DNA from: Chryseobacterium edaphi
Lineage (GTDB): Bacteria; Bacteroidota; Bacteroidia; Flavobacteriales; Weeksellaceae
Assembly (NCBI RefSeq): GCF_025628985.1
Contig: NZ_JAOTEM010000001.1
Span: 186,001-250,000 of the forward strand
DNA length: 64,000 nt
Direction of reading: 5' to 3'
Below the pieces are notes generated by a model. The model did not search any database, was not told where the DNA came from, and worked only from the letters and a program-made list of their open reading frames with translations. Made by a program: the position numbers and the translations under genes. Below, piece after piece: positions 25,115 to 32,536 of this stretch (position 1 is the first letter of the stretch; each line of letters starts with the position of its first letter).

Positions 25115-27211
25115 ATGAAAAAACTAAATATTGCAGTACTTGCATTCTCGGGTATTGTATTTCTAAACTCGTGCGGAACGAGAAAAACAGTCGAAACACC
25201 AAAAGAAGAAACAACCGTAACAGCAACTCCAGAACCTGTGAAAGAGGAAACTAAAGAAGAAGGACTGAATTTATCTTATATGGATACTACGGTTCGTCCA
25301 CAGGATGACTTTTTCAGTTATGTGAATGGAAACTGGGTAAAAACTACGCAGATTCCGTCTGATAAAGCGAGTTGGGGATCTTTTAATGCTTTGAGAGAGA
25401 ATGTGGATGATGCTTCTTTAAGTATTTTAAATAAAATTTTAACTGAAAAATATGCAGAAGGTTCTGAAGGTCAGAAAATACAGAATCTGTACGCGTCATT
25501 TATGGATGTTGAAAAAAGAAATGCAGCAGGAATATCTCCTATAAAATCTGATCTGGCAAAAATTGATGCTATTAAAAATGTAAATGATCTGCAGAAATAT
25601 CTTTTGGAAGCTACAAAATTGGGCGACAATTCTTTCTATGGATGGAGAGTGAGTGCCGATATGAAAGATTCTAAAATGAATGCGGTTTATCTTGGTGGTC
25701 CGGATCTTGGTTTGGGAAGAGATTATTACCAGAAAGTGAACGAGGCCAATACAAAAACTTTGGCAGAATATCAAAAGTACGTTGCACAATTGTTTGGAGT
25801 TTTAGGCTACAAAAATTCTGATGCTGCAGCAAAAAATGTGGTTGATTTCGAAAAGCAATTGGCCAATTATTTATTGACTTTAGAGCAGAACAGAGATGCG
25901 AATTTAAGATACAATCCTAAAAAAGTTTCTGAATTATCCGGGTTGGTGAAAAATGTAAATCTTGCAAAATACCTCAAAGATGCAGGAGTAAACACTGATA
26001 AAGTGATCGTTGGTGAAATGAAATATTACCAGAATATGGATCAGTTTATCACTCAGAGAAATCTTCCGTTGCTGAAAGATTATTTGAAATATCATGTTGT
26101 AAATGGAAATGCAAGCAATTTGGGTGAAAGTTTAGACACGATCCGTTTTGATTTTTATTCTAAATATCTTCAGGGTCAAAAAGAACAACGTGCGATGGAT
26201 AAAAGAGGTTTGGCCCTTGTCAATGGAGTTTTGGGTGAAGCTTTCGGAAAATTGTATGTGGATGAATATTTTACAGCAGAATCCAAGCAGCAAATGGAAA
26301 TCTACATTGATTACATTTTAAAATCATTCAAAAATCATATCAGTGAAATGGACTGGATGTCTCCTGAAACCAAAGTAAAAGCTCAGGAAAAACTTTCTAA
26401 ATTCACAGTTAAAATCGCTTATCCGGATCAGTGGAAGGACTATTCCAAATTAAAAGTGGAAGCTCCGGCTCAAGGTGCAACTTTATATTCAAACCTGCAG
26501 AATGTTTCGGCTTGGCAATATGAAAAGAGTCTTGAAAAAGTAGGAAAACCTGTTGATAAAACAGAATGGGGAATGTCTCCACAAACGGTCAATGCATATT
26601 ACAGCGGTTCGAATAACGAGATTGTTTTCCCCGCAGCAATTCTTCAGCCGCCTTTCTACAACCCGAAAGCTGATGCAGCCGTTAATTTTGGTGGAATCGG
26701 AGCCGTTATCGGTCACGAAATTTCTCACGGATTTGACGACAGCGGATCAAGATTTGATGGTGACGGAAATCTTAATAATTGGTGGACGGAGCAGGATCGT
26801 AAGAACTTCGATGCAAAAGTCGGACAGTTAGCAGCTCAATACAATGCTTACGAGCCGGTAAAAGGAAGTTTTGTAAACGGTAAATTCACAAGTGGAGAGA
26901 ATATTGGAGATCTTGGTGGAGTAGCCGTAGCTTACGATGCGCTTCAAATGTATTTGAAAGATAAAGGAAATCCGGGATTGATCAGCGGATTCAACCAGGA
27001 TCAGAGATTTTTTATGAGCTGGGCAACAGTTTGGAGAACCAAATCAACAGATCAGTATATGATCAATCAGGTGAAAACAGATCCGCATTCGCCGGGTTAT
27101 TTCAGAGCATTTGGGCCTTTGGTGAATCAGGATGGCTTTATGAAAGCATTTGATATAAAACCGGGTGATAAGTTATATAAAGCTCCTTCAGAAAGAATTA
27201 AAATCTGGTAG
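25115..27211 (+). CDS. M13-family zinc metallopeptidase, lipoprotein form
   Basis: 698 residues. Unlike its upstream paralogue it has a lipobox, FLNS-C (Cys20), followed by a Thr/Glu/Pro-rich linker of about 35 residues. The zinc site is HEISH (H534, E535, H538) and E595 in ENIGDLGG. The catalytic regions are otherwise nearly the same as in the first copy (QTVNAYYSGSNNEIVFPAAILQPPF). The two therefore probably have similar peptide specificity but different locations: soluble periplasmic versus membrane-anchored. Confidence 0.94.
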   Translation: MKKLNIAVLAFSGIVFLNSCGTRKTVETPKEETTVTATPEPVKEETKEEGLNLSYMDTTVRPQDDFFSYVNGNWVKTTQIPSDKASWGSFNALRENVDDASLSILNKILTEKYAEGSEGQKIQNLYASFMDVEKRNAAGISPIKSDLAKIDAIKNVNDLQKYLLEATKLGDNSFYGWRVSADMKDSKMNAVYLGGPDLGLGRDYYQKVNEANTKTLAEYQKYVAQLFGVLGYKNSDAAAKNVVDFEKQLANYLLTLEQNRDANLRYNPKKVSELSGLVKNVNLAKYLKDAGVNTDKVIVGEMKYYQNMDQFITQRNLPLLKDYLKYHVVNGNASNLGESLDTIRFDFYSKYLQGQKEQRAMDKRGLALVNGVLGEAFGKLYVDEYFTAESKQQMEIYIDYILKSFKNHISEMDWMSPETKVKAQEKLSKFTVKIAYPDQWKDYSKLKVEAPAQGATLYSNLQNVSAWQYEKSLEKVGKPVDKTEWGMSPQTVNAYYSGSNNEIVFPAAILQPPFYNPKADAAVNFGGIGAVIGHEISHGFDDSGSRFDGDGNLNNWWTEQDRKNFDAKVGQLAAQYNAYEPVKGSFVNGKFTSGENIGDLGGVAVAYDALQMYLKDKGNPGLISGFNQDQRFFMSWATVWRTKSTDQYMINQVKTDPHSPGYFRAFGPLVNQDGFMKAFDIKPGDKLYKAPSERIKIW

Positions 27212-27235
27212 GTTTTTAAACAAATATTAATACAG

Positions 27236-27262
27236 AAAACGCATCGAAAGGTGCGTTTTTTT
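27236..27262 (+). terminator. Terminator of the second M13 gene
   Basis: AACGCA and TGCGTT stem around a TCGAAAGG loop with a following T run. Confidence 0.78.
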
Positions 27263-27364
27263 GTTTATTTTTCATAGCTTAGTGATACCAAAAAGTATTA
27301 ATAATCATTAGATTATCTGCATTGATTTTCATTTATTTAAAGAAAAACCATCACAAAATTTTGT

Positions 27365-27901
27365 ATGTTACAGTTTTTTTATAAATTTAAACAATGGATT
27401 GGTCAAAAATTTGCTAATTCAAACCAAAATCAACAATCACAAAACAATAATAATATGGCAATGTTTAATTACGGTGTTGGCGGAAACGAAGTCAAGGTCG
27501 ACGCTAATGAAGCTATTCAGGAAATCCAGGAAAACAAATCCCTCATCGTAAGTCAGCTTACAACAGATGAAACGTATGTTCCCGAAATTGTAACAGGTCT
27601 AAAAACTGTTGACGACGTTTTCAGACATTTTCAACCCGCAGTATCCGTACAGCACGAAACTGAAGACGGAAATGTAGTGGAAGAAGAATTTCGTTTTCAG
27701 AATCTTGCAGACTTTACTCCCAAAAATCTTGTTCAGAAATCAGACTATCTTCAGCAGCTCAGTATGGAGCAGGAACAGTACAATAAAATTGTACGCCAGC
27801 TGAAAACCAATAAAATTCTACGCAATATGCTCGAGAATGAGCAGTCAAGAGCTGCATTTATTGAAGCATTGAAAGAAGTTGCTCAAGAACTTGAAAAATA
27901 A
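27365..27901 (+). CDS. tssB: T6SS contractile sheath small subunit (TssB, Bacteroidota type)
   Basis: 178 residues from the ATG at 27365. The TssB part starts at the internal Met near residue 31 (MAMFNYGVGGNEVKVDANEAI), the N-terminus I remember for Flavobacteriia homologues. The 30 residues before it (hydrophobic MLQFFYKFKQWIGQKF, then a Q/N-rich run) may be a real extension or a wrong start. Later signatures are SQLTTDETYVPEIVTGLKTVDDVF, FRFQNLADFTPKNLVQKSDYLQQL and LKTNKILRNMLENEQSRAAFIEALKEV. TssB and TssC assemble the T6SS(iii) contractile sheath in the cytoplasm. It is 22 bp from tssC. Confidence 0.9.
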   Translation: MLQFFYKFKQWIGQKFANSNQNQQSQNNNNMAMFNYGVGGNEVKVDANEAIQEIQENKSLIVSQLTTDETYVPEIVTGLKTVDDVFRHFQPAVSVQHETEDGNVVEEEFRFQNLADFTPKNLVQKSDYLQQLSMEQEQYNKIVRQLKTNKILRNMLENEQSRAAFIEALKEVAQELEK

Positions 27902-27923
27902 TTAAACACCACACACAAATATT

Positions 27924-29285
27924 ATGGATAGTAAGTTACAGGCTGCGGAAAGCCAACAACATAATCAGCAGCAACAAACCGGGAAACCGAAAGTAAGTCC
28001 TGTTGAAGAACTTAATAAGATAGGTGGTTTTGGCTTTATAGAATCTGTCGTAGACGGAATTGCCAACATGAATCCCACCAGAAAGGCTAGAAAGGAAATC
28101 TTTTTAAATGATGCCAATAAAACAGATGAAAGGAAAGAACTACTTCAGAAAATTAATCTTTGGGTAGAGCTTTTAGGAAGTAACGAATCTGCAGAAAAAA
28201 TGGCAGATACCTGCAAAACAAAAGCACAGGCAGCCGAGCAGAATTTAAAGACAAATTTAAAAAATTCGTTGGATGCGGTTCGTCAGCTAGAAACTTCTTA
28301 CAGAACAGTAGCACAGTTTTATAAAAATACAGAATTAGATAAAGTTGATAATGTTAGTATTGTCAATGCAAGTTTGGAGCAGGTTTCTGATCTTGACAAT
28401 CCTTTGTTTATTGATGCTGTTGCTGAAGAATTTAAGCAATACTATGATCGATTAGATCTACGTGATAACTATTCAATTTTAGCAATTCCGGGATATTTGG
28501 GATCGAATAAAGTAATTGAAAAGTGGGCGAAAATCTGTAACGAGAATAAAGTAATGATGGTTACCGATTTTGCGAATTTGGATAAACCGGACGACGTAGT
28601 AGATTTATTCCATTCTGCAAATCTTACAGGTGGAGAATTGCACAGAAGTAATGTGATCATGACTTGTAACTGGCTTGTCGGTCGTGGAAGAGCAGAAGAA
28701 GTTGGTGAAGAAGAAAACGTAGAACTTCCGCCTTCAACTTCATTAGCTGGGAAAATCCACAAAACTTTAATGTCACAGGTTGCTGCAGGTAAAAAACATG
28801 GTAACATTAATGAAGTTGACGCCGTAAAATTCGAATTGAAGAAAAGTGAAATTTCTCAGTTGGAAAAAATGGGACTGGTTCCAATGGTAAACGAATATGG
28901 TAAAATCATGGCGTTCTCCGCAAAAACATTATTTACAGGTGATAATATTGGTCTTCAAACGTATTCTGTAGTTCGTGTATTCGATTATGTAACTAAAGTT
29001 TTACTGGATTTCTTAAACAGGAGAGCCTTCGAAAACTGGAATGCCAGAAACGAAGATGATCTGAGAAAGCAGATTGTAACATTCTTAGACGGAATTAAAG
29101 GTGCGGATAAATTGATTGAGAAATTCAAAATTGTTCGTTTTGAGCAGGATAAAGTAAATAAAGACAGAGTTTGGTTAGACATTCGCTTGACACCATATTT
29201 CCCAACTAAAAGTTTTGTGATCAAGCTTGATGGTCATAAAGGAGATGACGGTAATGAGTGGGATGCTGAATATATTCAGGATTAA
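27924..29285 (+). CDS. tssC: T6SS contractile sheath large subunit (TssC, DUF5458)
   Basis: 453 residues, the Bacteroidota TssC/VipB type (DUF5458). Recognisable parts are VEELNKIGGFGFIESVVDGIANMNPTRKARKEIFL near the N-terminus, the sheath core ILAIPGYLGSNKVIEKWAKICNENKVMMVTDF and VIMTCNWLVGRGRAEEVGEEENVELPPSTSLAGKIH, and a C-terminal VWLDIRLTPYFPTKSFVIKLDGHKG. It forms the contractile sheath with TssB. No other T6SS core gene (hcp, vgrG, clpV, tssE/F/G/K) lies within the window, so this sheath operon is separated from any main cluster. Confidence 0.92.
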   Translation: MDSKLQAAESQQHNQQQQTGKPKVSPVEELNKIGGFGFIESVVDGIANMNPTRKARKEIFLNDANKTDERKELLQKINLWVELLGSNESAEKMADTCKTKAQAAEQNLKTNLKNSLDAVRQLETSYRTVAQFYKNTELDKVDNVSIVNASLEQVSDLDNPLFIDAVAEEFKQYYDRLDLRDNYSILAIPGYLGSNKVIEKWAKICNENKVMMVTDFANLDKPDDVVDLFHSANLTGGELHRSNVIMTCNWLVGRGRAEEVGEEENVELPPSTSLAGKIHKTLMSQVAAGKKHGNINEVDAVKFELKKSEISQLEKMGLVPMVNEYGKIMAFSAKTLFTGDNIGLQTYSVVRVFDYVTKVLLDFLNRRAFENWNARNEDDLRKQIVTFLDGIKGADKLIEKFKIVRFEQDKVNKDRVWLDIRLTPYFPTKSFVIKLDGHKGDDGNEWDAEYIQD

Positions 29286-29297
29286 CCATTTTAATAT

Positions 29298-29333
29298 AAA
29301 AAAACCGATGTTCAAAAAGCATCGGTTTTTTTA
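29298..29333 (+). terminator. Terminator of the tssBC operon
   Basis: CCGATG and CATCGG stem with flanking A and T runs, a 9-base loop, ending in seven T. Confidence 0.88.
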
Positions 29334-29359
29334 TTGGATAAATTACAGATAAACGTTCA

Positions 29360-29391
29360 AAACGTTTCAGCTCCGTATGAGCGAAATGTTT
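29360..29391. repeat. GCTCCGTAGGAGC-type hairpin 1
   Basis: Imperfect palindrome with core GCTCCGTATGAGC flanked by AAACGTTTC and GAAATGTTT. First of three such hairpins within 125 bp downstream of tssC. Confidence 0.75.
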
Positions 29392-29410
29392 GTTCACACA
29401 ATTACAGCAA

Positions 29411-29442
29411 CAAAAATATGTTCCGTAGGAGCAATATTTTTG
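29411..29442. repeat. GCTCCGTAGGAGC-type hairpin 2
   Basis: Core TTCCGTAGGAGC inside CAAAAATAT ... ATATTTTTG arms. Second of the cluster; shares the loop CCGTAGG with the others. Confidence 0.75.
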
Positions 29443-29467
29443 TAGAAAAAGAAGTTAGAAAAATCCT

Positions 29468-29484
29468 GCGCTCCGTAGGAGCGC
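29468..29484. repeat. GCTCCGTAGGAGC-type hairpin 3
   Basis: Palindrome GCGCTCC-GTA-GGAGCGC, 7-bp stem. Third of the cluster, 57 bp after the second core. Confidence 0.78.
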
Positions 29485-29569
29485 TATCTCTTTGAATTTG
29501 CTGCAAAACTCTGTGTTGATTTTTCAAATTCCATATTTTAAAATCATAAAAAAACGAAGAATAATAAAT

Positions 29570-29577
29570 TATCTTTG
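29570..29577 (+). promoter_or_regulatory. -7 promoter element of mutY (TATCTTTG)
   Basis: TATCTTTG fits TAnnTTTG, 23 bp before the TTG start used for mutY. An out-of-frame ATG at 29588 lies between them. Confidence 0.55.
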
Positions 29578-29600
29578 CAAAATATAAATGAGACGGCTTT

Positions 29601-30647
29601 TTGGAAAACAACAAAAAAACATCAGACTTTCTTCATATCGGAAACAAACTTTTGATGTGGTATGATAAAAATGCAAGAGATTTACCCTTCAGAAATACAA
29701 AAGATCCTTACAAAATCTGGATTTGCGAAATTGTTTTTCAACAAACCAGAATTGCACAGGGCTTAAATCATTACAATAATTTTATAAAAAGATTTTCGGA
29801 TGTGAAAACTTTGGCAGAATCTCCGGAAGATGAGGTTTTATTATATTGGAAAGGTCTAGGCTATTATTCAAGGGCAATTAACATTCACAAAGCGGCACAG
29901 CAAATCATAAATGACTACGATGGAGTTTTCCCTCCTGAATACGAAGAAATTTTAAAATTAAAAGGAGTCGGAAAATATACAGCAGCAGCAGTTTCAAGTA
30001 TTTGTTTTAATGGAAAAATGCCTGCCGTAGATGGGAATTTCTACAGAGTTTTAAGCAGAATTTTTGCCGATGATTTCGATGTTTCAAATTCCAGAGCTTT
30101 TAATTATTTCTCAGAATTGGCGCATCTAATTATGCCCGAAAATGTAGGAGATTTCAATCAGGCAATGATGGATTTAGGCTCAGAAATCTGTAAACCACGA
30201 AATCCTTTATGTGGAGAATGTCCTTTAAATCGAGATTGTCTTGCTTTTTCATTAAATAAAACCTCGGAATTTCCAGTTAAAACCAAAAAAGTAAAAGCGA
30301 CAGATTTAGGATTACAATATTATTTCGTTCACAGAAACGGAGAATTTTTGATTCAGCAGCGAAAAGATGACTTCATCTGGAAAAAACTGTTTGAATTTCC
30401 GCTTCAAATATCAGAAGAATTAATGCCTTTTATTAAAAGTGTAAAAACAATCAATCATAAATTGACTCACAAGAATTTGAGCATAGAAATTTTTAATGTT
30501 GAGGTTGATTCAGAAGAGATTTGGAAAAATTTTACTGCTACAAATGATTACATGATCACAGACGTTAAAAATTCTCAGGAAAAATCATTTCCGAAACCTT
30601 TGGAAAACTATATTCAGAATTATCAAACGGCTTATAGGTTTTTTTAA
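29601..30647 (+). CDS. mutY: A/G-specific adenine DNA glycosylase
   Basis: 348 residues from a TTG; no in-frame ATG precedes the conserved part, the next Met being residue 19 in LLMWYDKNARDLPFR. MutY removes adenine mispaired with 8-oxoguanine or G. Seen: catalytic Glu43 in CEIVFQQTR, the helix-hairpin-helix GVGKYTAAAVSSI, catalytic Asp144 in PAVDGNFYRV, and the 4Fe-4S ligands C197-X6-C204-X2-C207-X5-C213. A C-terminal NUDIX-like 8-oxoG domain begins near YYFVHRNGEFLIQQRK. TTG as start is likely but not certain. In many Flavobacteriia mutY precedes ssb and gldE, which are absent here. Confidence 0.93.
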   Translation: MENNKKTSDFLHIGNKLLMWYDKNARDLPFRNTKDPYKIWICEIVFQQTRIAQGLNHYNNFIKRFSDVKTLAESPEDEVLLYWKGLGYYSRAINIHKAAQQIINDYDGVFPPEYEEILKLKGVGKYTAAAVSSICFNGKMPAVDGNFYRVLSRIFADDFDVSNSRAFNYFSELAHLIMPENVGDFNQAMMDLGSEICKPRNPLCGECPLNRDCLAFSLNKTSEFPVKTKKVKATDLGLQYYFVHRNGEFLIQQRKDDFIWKKLFEFPLQISEELMPFIKSVKTINHKLTHKNLSIEIFNVEVDSEEIWKNFTATNDYMITDVKNSQEKSFPKPLENYIQNYQTAYRFF

Positions 30648-30664
30648 TTAAAAATAATATATAG

Positions 30665-30746
30665 TTTGTCATTCCGCAGGAATCTAAGCAATAATATTAA
30701 AATAATAATTTGAATAAAGGAGTCGAGATTTCTACAGAATGACAAA
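30665..30746. repeat. Dispersed palindromic element, copy 4 (82 bp)
   Basis: Left arm TTTGTCATTCCGCAGGAAT..., right arm AGATTTCTACAGAATGACAAA (degenerate), with a longer AT-rich core. The only copy between two genes in the same orientation (mutY and gldD). Confidence 0.83.
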
Positions 30747-30840
30747 TATGATGTTTCAATGTAAAGCTTAATTTGTCAAATTGAAATATAAACTCCTTGA
30801 AATGCTGAAATTTGTGTCTTAAAATCTGAAATGTAATTTG

Positions 30841-30848
30841 TATTTTTG
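30841..30848 (+). promoter_or_regulatory. -7 promoter element of gldD (TATTTTTG)
   Basis: TATTTTTG matches TAnnTTTG and ends 4 bp before the ATG at 30853, suggesting leaderless transcription and rejecting the upstream TTG as start. Confidence 0.55.
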
Positions 30849-30852
30849 CAAA

Positions 30853-31410
30853 ATGATTAGAAAAGTCATTTTTATTTTCGCTTCACTGCTCCTTATTTCT
30901 TGTGAGAAAGAGACTCAGCCAAAACCTTATGGTGAATTGAGATTAGAATATCCCACGCCGAAATATCAGAAATTTGACAAAAATTGTGCATACACTTTTG
31001 AATATTCAGATTTTGCTAAGATTGTTGACGCCAAAAAACCTTGTTGGTACTACATGAATTATCCAAAAATGAAAGCGAAAGTTTTCATTACTTATTTTCC
31101 TGTGAAAGGTGATTTTGCAGATCATGTGAGAGAATCTGAAAAAATGGTTTACGAACATACGATTAAAGCAAGTTCTATTGACGCTAAATCTTTTCAATAT
31201 CCTGAAAAGAAAGTTTACGGAAATTTTTATGAACTGAAAGGACAAAGTGCTTCTAATCTTCAGTTTTATGCTACAGACAGTACAAAACATTTTGTTACGG
31301 CATATCTATATTTCGACACAAGACCAAAGCCGGATTCTCTGGCTCCGGCAATTGATTATATCAAAAAAGATATTAAGCACATGCTGGATACTTTTGAATG
31401 GAAGAACTAA
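30853..31410 (+). CDS. gldD: Gliding motility lipoprotein GldD
   Basis: 185 residues from the ATG at 30853. Signal peptide with lipobox LIS-C (Cys17), then the GldD signature KPYGELRLEYPTPKYQKFDKNCAYTFEYSDFA. Further conserved parts are PCWYYMNYPKMKAKVFITYFPV and a C-terminal YFDTRPKPDSLAPAIDYIKKDIKHMLDTFEW. GldD is an outer-membrane-associated lipoprotein needed for gliding and T9SS function in Flavobacterium; presence alone does not prove motility. Its usual partner gldE is not adjacent here, and a palindromic element separates it from mutY. Confidence 0.92.
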   Translation: MIRKVIFIFASLLLISCEKETQPKPYGELRLEYPTPKYQKFDKNCAYTFEYSDFAKIVDAKKPCWYYMNYPKMKAKVFITYFPVKGDFADHVRESEKMVYEHTIKASSIDAKSFQYPEKKVYGNFYELKGQSASNLQFYATDSTKHFVTAYLYFDTRPKPDSLAPAIDYIKKDIKHMLDTFEWKN

Positions 31411-31524
31411 TTAAAAAAATACATTGATAATTATATAAATCTCTAAGATTTAATAAAAAAAATATAAATACATATGACATCGCAAGATTACATATGATCT
31501 TTAAAAAAAAATATAAAAATACAT

Positions 31525-32445
31525 ATGAAACTTTTAGTTGTAGGAAGTGTTGCATTTGATGCAATAGAAACACCATTTGGTAAAACAGATAAAATTTTAG
31601 GAGGAGCTGCCACATATATCGGAATTACAGCATCTGTAATGGGAGTAAAATCAGGAATTGTTTCTGTTGTTGGAGGAGATTTTCCACAGGAACATTTAGA
31701 TATGTTCACAAAAAGAGATATCAATATTGAAGGATTGGAAATTGTAAAAGACGGAAAAACATTTTTCTGGTCTGGGAAATATCACAACGATTTAAATTCT
31801 AGAGATACTTTAGCAACTGAAGTGAACGTTCTTGCAGATTTTGATCCAAAAATTCCTGAATCTATGCAGGATGCTGAGATTTTACTGCTAGGAAATCTTC
31901 ATCCGGGTGTTCAGCTTTCAGTTCTTGAAAAAATGAATCAGCGTCCGAAATTGGTTATTCTGGATACCATGAATTTCTGGATGGATTCTGCAATGGATAT
32001 TTTGAAAGATATGATTGCTAAAACTGACGTGATAAGCATCAACGACGAAGAAGCAAGACAGCTTTCAGGAGAGTATTCTTTGGTAAAAGCGGCAAAAAAG
32101 ATTCATACAATGGGTCCTAAGTTTGTAATTATCAAAAAAGGTGAGCACGGAGCCATTCTTTTCCACGACGGAAAAATATTTGCGATTCCTGCACTTCCTT
32201 TAGAAGAAGTCTTTGATCCAACAGGAGCTGGAGATACTTTCGCAGGTGGTTTTGCGGCATATTTGGCTAAAAAAGGAAAGTTCGATTTCGAAACAATGAA
32301 GTCTGCATTAATCGTAGGTTCTGCGATGGCATCTTTCACTGTAGAAAAATTCGGAACAGAGAGAATTGAAGAAGTAAATGAAGCTGATATGTTGGAAAGA
32401 ATCAATCAATTCAAAGAATTGACGACTTTTGCTGTTGAGTTGTAA
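31525..32445 (+). CDS. PfkB-family carbohydrate/nucleoside kinase
   Basis: 306 residues of the ribokinase/PfkB superfamily, cytosolic. The N-terminal GGAATYIGITASVMGVKSGIVSVVGGDFP substrate region and the C-terminal signature DPTGAGDTFAGGFAAYLAK, with the catalytic Asp in GAGD, are both present. The central IVIKKGEHGAILFHDGK fits as well. The Bacteroidota group resembles adenosine-kinase or sugar-kinase members, but substrate assignment is not possible. The start at 31525 is preceded by a partial duplicate of the leader (see findings). Confidence 0.87.
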   Translation: MKLLVVGSVAFDAIETPFGKTDKILGGAATYIGITASVMGVKSGIVSVVGGDFPQEHLDMFTKRDINIEGLEIVKDGKTFFWSGKYHNDLNSRDTLATEVNVLADFDPKIPESMQDAEILLLGNLHPGVQLSVLEKMNQRPKLVILDTMNFWMDSAMDILKDMIAKTDVISINDEEARQLSGEYSLVKAAKKIHTMGPKFVIIKKGEHGAILFHDGKIFAIPALPLEEVFDPTGAGDTFAGGFAAYLAKKGKFDFETMKSALIVGSAMASFTVEKFGTERIEEVNEADMLERINQFKELTTFAVEL

Positions 32446-32536
32446 TCAATCAGGCTTTTTTAAGAAATATTTATAATAAAAAATTGAGTGTAATTCGTTA
32501 AGAATTATAAATTTGCAACTCGTTTAAAATAGTAAA

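Noticed and set aside
26553..26831. 92-residue plus-strand ORF inside the second M13 peptidase gene
   Set aside because: Same region as the zinc site of the peptidase in another frame; no start context.
27365..29285. Phage tail or extracellular contractile injection system sheath
   Set aside because: The sequences match the Bacteroidota T6SS TssB and TssC (DUF5458) pattern better than phage or eCIS sheaths, and no tail genes are nearby.
29360..29484. CRISPR array
   Set aside because: Only three imperfect palindromes with differing flanks and no constant repeat length; no cas genes in the window.
29588..29665. 25-codon ORF with ATG just upstream of and overlapping mutY
   Set aside because: It is out of frame with mutY, and the only support is the ATG itself. 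It could equally be chance; mutY's TTG start keeps it from being dismissed fully.
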